Below, piece after piece: positions 34,701-48,751 of a stretch of 64,000 nt of DNA; the stretch's first letter is position 1, and each line of letters starts with the position of its first letter. Made by a program: the position numbers and the translations under genes. The DNA is taken from contig OY292274.1 of assembly GCA_958496175.1 (NCBI GenBank), positions 71,000,630-71,064,629 of the forward strand. The letters are read 5' to 3'. The DNA comes from Sisyra terminalis. Taxonomy: Eukaryota; Arthropoda; Insecta; Neuroptera; Sisyridae. The notes beneath the pieces were generated by a model that worked only from the letters and a program-made list of their open reading frames with translations, did no database searches and was not told the DNA's origin.

Positions 34701-37700
34701 CTATAACTTATCTATATAAAAGTTTTTAATATTTTTCACAGGTCCTAAGTTATTTGCATTAAACTGAAAATTCCCTGAATTATTATATTTTTAACATAAA
34801 AATTATTTTTTTTATTTTAATGAAATAACTTAGGACCTGTGAAAAATATCAAAAACTTTTATAGAGATAAGTAATAGGGAAAAAAGTGCTCTACAAAAAA
34901 TGTCCTATAAAATTTTCTCATAAAATTGATGGTTACGTCAAAAAATTGAAAAATATTAAATTTTCTCTACAGTTCAACTTTGACCTCGAATAACTTTTGA
35001 AGGAATAAATAAATCAAAAACTTGTTCGAGACCTTTTTTGTAGATCGTTTAATTTTCTACAAGAATATACCTTGGTCATTCCGAAATATTGTCGTCACCA
35101 ACGTGAGCTATTAAATTCCAAAGTGCCAGAGAATATTGTTTCCATGTTATTTAAATGGATAATCGAAATTTGCGATGCGGCACCTCTTAATATTAATATT
35201 AAGAGCTTAAACTTTCACAGGATTTTTTTTTGTCATTCCCAACAATATTTTCGATATAATTAAGAAAAAAAAAACATTTTTTTTTTTGAATCAGTCCAAT
35301 GTAGTTTAATTATAATTGCTCTTTATTTTATAAAATTAATGTATATATACAAAACACTTTTACCAATGAGATATTAAAAGTTTTCATTGTTCATCTGTGT
35401 AAAGAAAACTACGATCAAATGTGTGAACATTTAACTTGATAAATTAACATTGTAGAGGGAAGATTTTCCCATAAAAAATATTTTTAATCCACTGCCATAG
35501 CATCATCGAATAATGCCCGAAATGGCACATGAATTCTTAGTAGTTTGTGATAACTAAAATATGATTTAATTATAAGCATAAATTTTGCTTTCAATATCAA
35601 TATCAAATCTCAATTTTAAACTAACTGTTGGTCCATTTTCCTAGTTTATTACCGGGAAAGGTAATTAGAAAGGGAAAGGTTATAAACGGGGAAAATGGAC
35701 CAATTCAAAATTCGTCACTTTTCGGGTTGCCTACGAAGAATTCGGTGAAAGTAAGGAAATTTGGGAATACCCCTCCCCCGCTTCAGAACCACATCGTCAA
35801 AAAAAAGAAAGGCACGACTTATAAATTGAGGTCAATCCGGTGATTATTTGTGTGAATCATCACAAAGCAGTTACGGAGTGATCCACTGAGGAAGATTGCT
35901 TGGCAATCGAAATACGTATCTGGGAAATACGTCACGAATATTTTTTTTTGATGATTTTTATATATTATTATATCAGTACAGTATAACTGTTGAAAGTCAG
36001 CGAAAAAATCTTATTTTGATTAGTTGCTATGGTTTTGAAATTTACTTAAATGTCATCGAAAAATTTACAGTAGCGAAAACATTCGAGTTATGCGTTTGTG
36101 TTTTGATGCAAATTCAATATGATGAACTTTAGTGAAATTAGTTTAAGGTAATTTTATGTAAGAATTCCATCAAGGAAGAAAAAAAATTCTAGTAAATATT
36201 TGTAGCTTAGAATTTTTGCATTAACATTGAATATATGTTGGCAATTTTTTCGTTTTGCAGTATATCAGTCGACGAAATTCATTCGCGCGAATCGACTGTC
36301 CGTAACAGTCAGTCGGAGTCGATGAGTTTGCGACGAGAACTCGACAACAATCGACGATGCAAGGAGCAAACGACCAATGAAAATCGTCGATTGCAGAGCG
36401 AATTGAATCAAATATCCAACGAGAATGAGATTCTGAAGAAGACGTTGATGAAAACACAGAACGAAGTTGAGGACTTGAAGGCGCAGCTACAGGGATACGT
36501 GTCGGAAGTGAATCGGTTCGAGGAAATGATCGACGATAAGGTGAAATGAGTTTTTAAAGAATTTTTTTTTTCTAAAGTGTTTTTTTTTTGTGTTGTTAGG
36601 AACGGGAGCGTAATGAAATGTTGGATCATTTTCGGACGTTGAGCGAGGAAGCCACGGTCCTCGAGAACGACAGTGCTGCCACGAAAATGGAATTGGAAAA
36701 TTCGAAATGTAAAATTGCAGAATTGGAACAGGCGTTAATTGATCAAACGGCATTGACGAAATCGTTGGAACGACAAGTACGACCAGCGTTTGTTGTTTTT
36801 TCTATGTATTTTTTTCTCTCTCTTATGTTATAATTTGCGACAACCAAGTCTCGGTCCACTTTTTTTTTTACAATGGACGTATTTTTTTCTTTTCTATACA
36901 ATTGGCTGTCACCAAAAATAATTGACCATTTTGCCATTTTGGTGGCGCGACAATTTTTAGGTGAAAGAATTGACGGCCGAAATAGCCACGCTGGAAACAC
37001 GTTTGCGGGCCAGTGAGGACGACAAAGCGCGGTCGGAAGACGAACTGAAATCGTTACGATTTCTGTGCACGAAATTAGAGAAACAAAAGGAAGCCCTCAT
37101 TAACGAGGCCGCCGAAAAAGATAACTATCGACAAAATGTACGACTGTAGGCCTAGTTGAGGAAAAGATGGAGATTTTTTTTTTTGATTTTTCTTTTATAA
37201 AAACATCACTTTTCTGATTTGAGGTATTAAATATTTGGATTTAGATTTCAGGTGATATGGATCATTTGAAAGTGGAACGAGCCCAATTGCGCAATGATAT
37301 TCTACAGAAGGCAAACGATATTGGCTTCTTGGAACAGACATTAAAAGATGAACAAAATCGCAATAAAGAACTACAAATGGAAATCCAGCAGTATAAAAAC
37401 GAACTATCAAATTTACAAAATAAAATGTAAGATTTTAGTCGTAACTAATTTATATAAAAAATATTATGTAGAAACATTTAATTGGAGAAAAATAAATCGT
37501 AAATCGATTCAATATTGTCGTAAATTTGTAGAGATCATCGGAAACGGGACGACTATTCTAGGGCTGGTCAACGTGAACGGGTTCACTTCAATATTGAGTC
37601 CAGTCGTCGTCCATCCATATAAAACGCCCATCTATATCTTTTGCACCAATTTTTAATAATTGATATTTTATATCTCTCTCACTCTAGAGATTTGCAACAA

Positions 37701-37928
37701 TTGTCGTCGAATAGTTCGTGTAGATCGACGCCCGTCGCCGGGAATGTGGTGTACAAAGCTCATCTGAAAATACCACCACCAGCGGCCACCAACAACTGCA
37801 ATTGTCCGCGGTCCACGTTGAATGCCGTGGCACGCCTAAAGCCGGCATGTCCGTGCAATTTTTCCAAAATGTCCAATGCACCACCGTTGCCCGCACCTCG
37901 ATTGACGGCCTCAATTACAAAGAAATGA
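28720..37928 (+). CDS. Cep135: CEP135/Bld10 centriole coiled-coil protein
   Basis: Eighteen exons: 28720-28884, 28958-29084, 29149-29256, 29454-29626, 29749-29929, 29985-30314, 30724-30941, 31006-31113, 31363-31632, 31768-31863, 31998-32227, 32287-32497, 32558-32673, 36261-36540, 36600-36776, 36961-37137, 37245-37426, 37688-37928. They join without a frame break to 1129 residues, close to the 1140 of human CEP135. The N-terminus has the family signature (KYKVLREHLNNLGY, then a KLLADF helix and GLEPYKCDNAKLL), and the rest is almost continuous coiled coil rich in E, K, L and Q. CEP135/Bld10 builds the cartwheel spoke tip and links it to centriolar microtubules, so the product should act in centrioles and basal bodies. 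The Cys/Pro-rich C-terminal tail (PACPCNF) is not a feature I know from the family. The acceptor at 37244 is chosen because the nearby alternative breaks the frame. AATAAA lies at 38041. Intron 13 (32674-36260) is filled with transposons. Confidence 0.93.
32806..33816. mobile_element. 1.0-kb terminal-inverted-repeat element in CEP135 intron 13
   Basis: The left end AAGATAGCCATACACTTAA is the inverse of the right end TTAAGTGTATGGCTATCTT, and the next block (ACCCTTATAGTGAGGGGGTG against CACCCCCT...ACTATAAGGGTT) is also inverted, giving roughly 60-bp ends. No transposase frame survives inside. An internal stretch (about 33098-33126, containing GGCCAACTCGCCATGTAGAT) is shared with 51556-51595. 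A target-site duplication was not recognised. Confidence 0.75.
34031..34391. mobile_element. PIF/Harbinger-like MITE with TTA target duplication
   Basis: The ends GGGGCCGGTCATAAAATACG and the inverse of TTGTATTTTATGAACGGCCCC flank 361 bp. Both sides are bordered by TTA (34028-34030 and 34392-34394), the three-base TWA duplication typical of PIF/Harbinger elements. There is no coding capacity. A shorter relative lies at 48821-48920. Confidence 0.75.
34514..35300. mobile_element. Foldback element, family 1, copy a (left arm truncated)
   Basis: A long inverted repeat: the left arm runs from TGTAGAAAATTGAACGATCT to about 34760, and the right arm returns through the inverse words to TTTTTGAATCAGTC. 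The right arm is complete (TCATTCCCAACAATATTTTCG near 35230) but the left outer third is missing. Marker words are CTCTACAAAAAATGTCC, GACGCAACCATCAATTTTAT and TTAATATTAAGAGCTTAAAC. It is non-coding and lies in CEP135 intron 13. Confidence 0.85.
35630..35701. repeat. 72-bp near-perfect hairpin
   Basis: GGTCCATTTTCC at the left pairs with GGAAAATGGACC at the right, and the arms continue (AGTTTATTACC against GGTTATAAAC) to about 30 bp each with a very short centre. It could be a miniature element or the stem of a hairpin RNA in the CEP135 intron. No second copy was seen in the window. Confidence 0.6.
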
Positions 37929-38548
37929 GTTTGACACAGCCTTTAATGGATTTTTTTATATATTTTTTTAATAGTTTTTATACCTTTGTGTTTGTATTAT
38001 TTATTTTTATGATTTACACGTCTTGTAATTATATTGTTGCAATAAAAATATAGACGATTGTATTTTTTATAAGTAAAAGAGATCAGCGGGGGGTGGAAGA
38101 TGGAATTTTAGGGTCAAATATCTTAGACGTTCGGGGTAACAAATATGTTTACTTCTACCCGATAAAAACCCTATTTTCTTATCATTTTACTATATCAAAT
38201 GACTAAATAATTAATTACTATTTTGGTCACAAATAAAACGATTTCTTTTCGAACGATTTTCCATCGATTAATCGGTATAGCGGGATAAATTTAGAGATGC
38301 AGCAATTTCCAAAATTGCTTCATTTAATTTGAAAGTTGGCAATTTTATTATTCTTAGAACCGGCATTTTCACGTGTATAGAAAATGACATGGAAGTCAAA
38401 ATGAAATTTTTTTTGAAGAATGGATAATATATGCATATTTTCATCTAATACTGGTATACGTAAGATTAATGTGTAGGATTTATTTAACATATTATATCTT
38501 ATTAAGTAGCTACTTAAAAGTTATGATTTGAACTTTAAAAAGTGAAAA

Positions 38549-38807
38549 CTCAAGAATAAATGACACGTTTATTTTGAAAGTGAGTTAAGTCCATGTCAAG
38601 AACAATCCCTGTAGTGTTATCATTTTTAACCATTGGAACATAAGATACTTAGGAGCAGGGAATAATTGGCGTTTTTGTTAAAGTCAGTAATTTGTGAAAA
38701 CTTAGCAGTTAAATAATTAATATAATTTGTTCTACTTACAAGACATGGACTTCAATACTTGAAATGGACTTACGCCACTTTCAAAATAAACGAGTCATTT
38801 ATCCTTG
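38549..38807. mobile_element. 259-bp MITE with roughly 50-bp inverted ends
   Basis: The left end CTCAAGAATAAATGACACG is matched by the inverse of the right end CGAGTCATTTATCCTTG, and pairing extends through TTTATTTTGAAAGTG. A possible 8-bp duplication AGTGAAAA lies on both sides (38541-38548 and 38808-38815), as in hAT elements. A partial relative without its partner end is at about 49436-49490. Confidence 0.65.
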
Positions 38808-39301
38808 AGTGAAAAAAACGGATTTTATGAAACAATAATTCAGTAGAAATAGCTTGTAGATACGTCCTATAAGCGTAGAAAATGAAACGATGACAAAATT
38901 GAGCCGGTCTTTAGTAAGCCTATGCCTTTTTTTGTAGAAATTTTGTGACAATTGATGATTTTTTAATGCCAATTAATGTTTTCTATACAGGATAATGAAT
39001 ACAATTTCTTTTCCAATTGAATATTGCTAAAATTATAATTTGTAACGTATAGACAACCCACAGTACATACATGTTAGTATAATGCCTATACATAAACATT
39101 TCGGCCATTTCAATTTTTATATTTTATAAACTTACATAGATAAAATAAATGAATAGGTAAAACGATGAAGACTCATCATAAGCCTGAGGAAGAACTCTTG
39201 CGGACCAATTATATAAAAACGAGCCCTGTATCCCAAATTTCCGAAAAAAAAGTTTATTCATTATAACTTATGAACCGTGCAAAAAATCAATAAAATAGAT
39301 T

Positions 39302-40291
39302 TTAAATTCAAAAATTTTTTTTTTTTTTTAATTATATCGAAAATATTGTTGGGAATGACAAACAAAATCCTGTAAAAATTTAAGCTCTTAATATTAAAAG
39401 GTGCCACATCGAAAATTTCAATTTACTATTTAAATAACATGGCAACAATATTCTCTTGCATTTTGGAATTTTATAGCTCACGTTGGTGACAATGTTTCGG
39501 AATGAACAAGGTATATTCTTATAGAAAATGGAACGATCTACAAAAAAGGTCTCATACAAGTTTTTGATATATTTATTCCTTCAAAAGTTATTCCAGGTCA
39601 AAGTTGAATTAAAGACAAATTTTAATATTTTTTTTCAATTTTTTGACGCAACCATCAACTTTATGAGAAAATTATATAGGACATTTTTTGTAGAGCACTC
39701 TTTTTTCTATAACTTATCAGCATAAAAGTTTTTGATAATTTTTACAGGTTTTAAGTTATTTGCAATGAACTGAAAATATATTATATTTTATAATTACGAA
39801 TATGTTCAGTTTAATGAAAATAACTTAGAACCTGTGAAAAATATCGAAATCTTTTATGAAGTTAAGTTATAGGAAAAAAAGTGCTCCACAAAAAATGTCC
39901 TATACAATTTTCTCATAAAATTGATGGTTGCATCAAAAAATTGAAAAAATATTAAAATTTCTCTTTAGTTCTACTTTGACCTCGAATAACTTTTGAAGGA
40001 ATAAATATATCAAAAACTTGTACGATACCTTTTTTGTAGATCGTTCAATTTTCTACAAGAATATACCTTGGTCATTCCGAAATATTAACACCAACGTGAG
40101 CTATAAAATTCCAAAGTGCAAGAGAATATTGTTCCCATGTTATTTAAATGGAAAATCGAAATTTGCGATGCGGCACCTCTTAATATTAAGAGCTTAAACT
40201 TTCACAGGATTTTTTTTTTTGGTCATTCCCAACAATATTTTCGATATAATTAGGAAAAAAAATCATCATTTTTTTTTGAATCAGTCTAGTG
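39302..40291. mobile_element. Foldback element, family 1, copy b
   Basis: Both arms are nearly complete, from ATTATATCGAAAATATTGTT at 39333 to the inverse AACAATATTTTCGATATAAT near 40230 and the end GAATCAGTCTAG. The centre near 39770-39800 is a short AT-rich loop. The arms have diverged by scattered substitutions and indels, so this is not a very recent insertion. Confidence 0.85.
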
Positions 40292-40619
40292 CAGAGTTCC
40301 CCAAACTTTTTTGTGTCGTAGACCCCTTGCCATGTTTTTCCGTGTTGGGTAGACTCCCCTATTTACCTTCTAATTGCAGTGAAGTTTAGTATTAAAACCT
40401 TAAAGTAAAAACATTGGTACTTTTATAACTTCATAGGTACTTTTATAAATGTTTATGTCTTGATATTATAAGATAGTATGATGTAAGTAAATAGGTATTA
40501 TCAGTGTATGTGTTGAGATCCACTATCGTGGACCCCCAAATTTTTTTTCGCTGACGTAGACTCCTTGCAGATTGTCATAGACCCCTAGGGGTCAATATAG
40601 ACCACTTTGGGAATCACTG
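40292..40619. mobile_element. hAT-like MITE with 8-bp target duplication
   Basis: The left end CAGAGTTCCCCAAACTTTTT and the inverse of the right end AGACCACTTTGGGAATCACTG form the CAGNGNTTCCCAAA-type terminus of hAT elements. The 8-bp target duplication GTCTAGTG is exact (40284-40291 and 40620-40627). It inserted at the outer edge of foldback copy b, so it is the younger of the two. Confidence 0.9.
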
Positions 40620-41438
40620 GTCTAGTGCATATGCTTGAACGACTGTACACTAGTCTAGTTCTAAATTTTATGTCTTGTTTTGATTTTTTTTTGTATATAG
40701 TTGTTAAGATTTTTGTCGCAATTATTCCCTCGTCAAAATAAAAAGAATTTAAATGTTTTGTAAAATTTCGTATAAGGTCAGACGTAAGATAGATTAGAGA
40801 TCCTGCGGTTTAAATTCCGTACCAAATAAAATAAAAAGTTTAAGAAAATCAAATTGCTAACGTATAGACAACCCACTTCACACGGTTGCTATTATTATGC
40901 CTACACCTAAACATTTAAATTTTTTATGAAACTTATAATTAATATTTACAAAAATTGAAAAAATAATAATACATTAATTCTTTTTTTTTTATTTTTTTTT
41001 TTTCAATTTTTTATTCGTTTAAGCTGTCCTCCAAAATTATTACAATAATTTACTGAAAATAAAAAAAAATAATTTCTTTTCTAAGTTTGTGCATCCAATT
41101 TAATTATTGCATCTTACAAATTGCAGTTTTATTAAATTTTATCTTAGGAATGCATTATTTTTCATTCTTTGTAATTAAATGAGCAATAAATAATTTGAAA
41201 TTCGAGCAAATTCTAGAAGAATCTATGGGAATGGAATAGTGTCCATAAGGTTCATAGTCGTTCAAATTAAAAATGACATTCCATAGCATTTGGGATCTAG
41301 CAGCTCTAGTAGAATCAACTTGTGGTATTAGGTTATGTTTTTAATTCAAAGTATTTAAACAAGTGTTTCAAATATTCGGTGCATAATAAATTGCATTTAA
41401 TTTATAAATAAGTCAAAACTAACAATCACTACACAAAA

Positions 41439-42161
41439 ATGAATATGTTAGGATTAATTGTATCCGGCCGATTGGTAAGATATTTGATTTTCATCTCCGC
41501 CATACACTTTGCATTTTTCAAATTTTTATTGTTTTATATCTGATGCATTTTTCTAGGTGCAAACCGATTTTCAACAAATTGCAGAAAATCAATTCCTAAT
41601 TATAATTCCGGATGCGGATAACATAAATCATGTGGTTGTGTTTTTAACCGGAGCGATGCCTTTGCCGGATGGCACAGCCGGTCTTGGTAAATAAAAATGC
41701 ATGATGCACATCGTGGTGCATAATAAGTTGTTTTTTTTGTTCTAGTCTACTTTAGTTGGCCAGACCCAAATGCACCGCCCAACTGGCAATATTTGGGACA
41801 TATATCAAACGACAAACCTTCGGCAATTTTTAAAATTTCCACATTGAAAAAACTTCACGAAATAGACGACACAAACTATGCGTTTGGTCAGCAAAATATT
41901 TGTCATAACGCTCAAATTGGTATATCGATTGAGCCGATTGTTAATGTGCCGGCACCAATTAACGACAACAACAATACGTATGTGAGTTTTGGGCAGAAAA
42001 TGTTGGAGAACTTGTTCAACTATATTGCAAGTTTTGCGGTCAACCAAAATCAAATGGTTCCGAATCCGTCAGAGACTTTTGTGCCCATCTCAACGTTACA
42101 AACGTGGTACAACAATTTCGAACGAAGACTGGCCTCCAATCCCAACTTTTGGAAGCATTAA
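41439..42161 (+). CDS. Hikeshi: Hikeshi (OPI10 homologue), Hsp70 nuclear import factor
   Basis: Three exons, 41439-41474, 41557-41686 and 41746-42161, join in frame to 193 residues, against 197 in human Hikeshi. The N-terminus MNMLGLIVSGRLVQTDFQQI, the core motif VYFSWPDPNAPPNWQYLG and the C-terminal WYNNFERRLASNPNFWKH are hallmarks of the family. Hikeshi carries ATP-bound Hsp70 through nuclear pores during heat stress, by binding Hsp70 and FG-nucleoporins. Nothing in the sequence departs from the family. AATAAA at about 42329 is the likely polyadenylation signal. The ZAD zinc-finger gene starts 433 bp downstream in the same direction. Confidence 0.96.
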
Positions 42162-42594
42162 TGTCGATGCTGCTTGCTATATATATAAATTGGTTATCCC
42201 CCCAAAAAAGAGACAATTTTCAGCTTCAGCACATTTATTTTAATTTTTATAATGAGTTGTAAACTTTAAATCTATTTAAATAAGATTCTCATACTTAGGT
42301 ATTTTATAACAAAAAACATATATAAGTCAATAAATTTCAAGAAAAAAATCACAGTTTTCCTAGTACTGATATTATTATATCCTTCTTTTGCCCTCAAAAG
42401 ATCTACAAAAACAAGTCTCATCCCTTTATAATGCTTTACAAGTTTAGAAAAATCCATAATTGGGGCTGATTCCCCTGGTTCGCCAATATGATTTGTACAG
42501 AGAGCATATCATAAACAGTTCGGAGATTTTAAAACATTAGAAATAATAGTCTATGGTTATTCTTAATACACAAAGTGAATTGATTTACAGAAAA

Positions 42595-45576
<2,982 letters not shown>

Positions 45577-48500
45577 TTGATACGATCTATAAGTATTAGG
45601 TGTGTATATGTAATAATTTAATAATTTAAAAAAATGTTTTCAATCCACTAGAGTATCTTCTTTCGGTGGTACTTCAGTTATAAATGGTTAGCTATAACTA
45701 AAATATAAAATTTTAATATCAAAATACATAAACAAACGTATATGTTGCAGTCAAGGATAAACAGTATAAAATTGTAAATACATCCATGTGAGTAGAATAC
45801 AAATATAATAATTATTGTCTCAAATTTCAACTATCATGTCACTATGAATTTTCCTCTAATCAGGGCTTCGCCCTGGCACAAAAACTTGATGGAACTACAG
45901 TTGTAAACATTTACTTTTTATAAAAATCCTGAGAAATCCATAACTAAAAACTTGCATAAACTATGCAAGATATCGAAAAAAAATTTTGAGATCTATAGAA
46001 CTCCATCGTTAAATTGTGGCATTGAAAAAATCGTAACATTCCTCTTGGTTTATTTCTGTATTAGACTGATTCAAAAAAAAAAAAAAATTATGAATTTTTT
46101 TTTCTTAATTATATCGAAAATATTTGGGAATGACAAAAAAAAATCCTGTGAAAGTTAAAGATCTTAATATTAAGAGGTGCCAAATCGCAAATTTCGATTT
46201 TCCATTTATAAATAACATGGCAACAATATTCTCGTGCTCTTTGGAATTTTATAGGCTAGACATCGATTTCCGGCCAAACTAAATGGCATTTGTGGATAAT
46301 TGATAAAGCACCTTTTTTGTAGGAAATATTTTCAGCTTTCATTTTGATAATAGAAATTTTATTTGTATCTAGCACGGTCTAAAAGTTATAATGAAGAAAA
46401 TGTTTTTTTTTTTTTTGAAAGTCAATTTTGGGGAGGGACATGGTGGAAATCATGTTTAGGATCTAAAGTATCAATTGATAAAAAAATGATTTTTATGTAT
46501 TTTTTGGTAAGTGGATATTTTGTGACATTTTTTGTAAGGTCAGACTGTAAGGGTAGATTAGGGATCCAGCGGTTTCAATTCCTACAAAATAAAATAGAAA
46601 GTTGAAAGAAAATTAAATTGTTAACGTATAGACAACCCACTTTACACGGGCGCTATTATTATGCCTACATCAAAACATTTAATTTTTTTATGAAACTATT
46701 AACTAATATTTATTAGACTGATTCAAAAGAAATGATGATTTTTTTTTCTTAATTATATCGAAAAAATTGTTGGGAATGACAAAAAAAATTCCTGTGAAAG
46801 TTTAAGCTCTGAATATTAATATTAAGAGGTTCCATTTAAATAACATGGGAACAATATTTTCTGGAACTTTGGAATTTTATAACTTACGTTGGTGACAATA
46901 TTTCCGAATGACCAAGGTATATTCTTGTAGAAATTTGAACGATCTACAAAAAAAGTCTCCAACAAGTTTTTGATATATTTATTCCTTCAAAAGTTATTCG
47001 TGGTCAAAGTTGAACTAAAGAGAAATATTAATATTTTTTCAATTTTTTGACGCAACCATCAATTTTATGAGAAAATTTTGTGGGACATTTTTTGTAGAGC
47101 ACTTTTTTTTCTATAACTTATCTCTATAAAAGCTTTTGATATTTTTCACAGGTCATAAGTTATTTGCATTAAATTGAAAATTTCCTGAATTATTATATCC
47201 TTAACATAAAAATTATTATTTTTATTTTAATTAAATAACTTAGGACTTGTGAAAAATATCAAAAACTTTTATAGAGATCAGTTATAGGAAAAAAAAGTGT
47301 TCTACAAAAAATGTCCTATAAAATTTTCTCATAAAATTGATGGTTGCGTCAAAAAATTGAAAAAATATTAAAATTTCTCTTTAGTTCAACTTTGACCTCG
47401 CATAACTTTTGAAGGAATAAATATATCAAAAACTTGTACGAGACCTTTTTTGTAGATCGTTCAATTTTCTACACGAATATACCGTGGTCATTCCGAAATA
47501 TTGTCACCAACGTGAAGCTATAAAATTCCAAAGTGCAAGAAATTTTATAGGACTTTTTTGTAGAGCACTTTTTTCCCTATAACTTATCTCTATAAAAGTT
47601 TTTGATATTTTTCACAGGTCTAAAGTTATTTGCATTAAACTGAAAATTCACTGAATTATTATATTTTTTACATTAAAAATTATTTGTTTATTTTAATTAA
47701 ATAACTTAGGACCTGTGAAAAATATCAAAAACTTTTATAGAGATAAGTTATAGAAGACAAAGTGCTCTACAAAAAATGTCCTATAAAATTTCTTGCACTT
47801 GGAAATTTTATAGTTCACGTTGGTGACGAAAATATTTCGGAATGTCCAAGGTATATGCTTGTAGAAAATTGAACGGATCTACAAAAAAGGTTTTTTCTAA
47901 ATTTATCATCATCGATTATCTCAAACTCTACAATAGTGTATATAACCTTTGCTTTTTCATTGGCATCATAAATACCATTCTAAAATTTCGATGATTTTCC
48001 ACAAAAAAAAAATCAAACATAAGATTTTTATATTTTTAATATCTTCTTCTTCAACTCATAAATTTCAATTCTTATAAAAATAATCGATGGAATGTATTGG
48101 GATAATGTTAATAAACACATTTCAAAAGAAAATAATTTGAAAGATATTTTTATTGTATGATATAAATCGATTGTGGGAGACACTTGACAAAACCTATTAA
48201 AATATCTGATATATATTTATAAAAGAAAGTGTTTCCTTACATTATTACTTTCTATGATTATCACTTTGTTATTATATTCCATTAGAATAATACTAATCTT
48301 AATGCCCTTTAAAAAAATTACATTTTTAAGGCAAAATTTTACACTTAACGACTATAAATTCTTTGAGTTGTCCATCTTAAGACTTTTACAACGACTAAAA
48401 AAAAAAAAACATACTTAGTATTACGACTGGAAAAAAATTATCTACTAACTACATGGTGTCTTTGTTTTCATCATTGAAATAATATTAAATAAAAAAAATA

Positions 48501-48649
48501 CACATCAGACTAGTATTTGTTAGTTTGTTGATTAAATTAGACGAGAAAAAAAAATTACACATTTTTCGGACATACTTTAGACGACAAAAATGTTACAATG
48601 ATTACTACACGTATTTTGTTAATTATTTTAAATACAAAAAAAAAATATT
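45577..48649. other. Intergenic region with nested foldback fragments
   Basis: No gene is recognised between the ZAD gene and swiss cheese, which converge here. The region holds a solo left end of foldback family 1 (about 46063-46255), a complex copy (46711-47893), and AT-rich DNA. A short GGGCTTCGCCC hairpin lies at about 45864. Confidence 0.65.
46711..47893. mobile_element. Foldback element, family 1, copy d with a second inner palindrome
   Basis: A full left arm starts AGACTGATTC and the right arm returns as far as ACGTGAAGCTATAAAATTCC at about 47525. There the sequence switches into a second, shorter palindrome (about 47537-47810, bounded by CAAGAAATTTTATAGGAC and its inverse), then finishes with part of an arm in the left-arm orientation, ending near ACGGATCTACAAAAAAGG. 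The arrangement looks like arm-within-arm rearrangement rather than a simple insertion. Confidence 0.7.
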
Positions 48650-48751
48650 TTAAATTGATGGTCGGTTCATTTCAAAATCGGATTCCGATTCTAATTCATT
48701 TTCTGACAATGACAGTGATCCACCGGCACGGCGACGTATTAATCCATCACT
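48650..48751 (-). CDS. sws: swiss cheese terminal exon, distal choice
   Basis: After an AACAG acceptor, the exon reads [20 protein letters not shown] and on to a stop after RPSI (34 codons including stop). The basic RRRAG followed by SLSLSE resembles what I recall of the fly SWS tail, so this is probably the main C-terminus. It joins in phase 0 to GILD at 51712. Confidence 0.8.
   Translation of the reverse strand, partial: SDGLIRRRAGGSLSLSENELESESDFEMNRPSI

Larger units (their letters stand above)
37929..41438. other. Intergenic region between CEP135 and Hikeshi, transposon-rich
   Basis: No gene is seen. It holds the CEP135 polyadenylation signal AATAAA at 38041, a 259-bp MITE (38549-38807), foldback family 1 copy b (39302-40291), a hAT-like MITE (40292-40619) and otherwise AT-rich DNA with A/T runs near 40980-41010. 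Confidence 0.7.
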
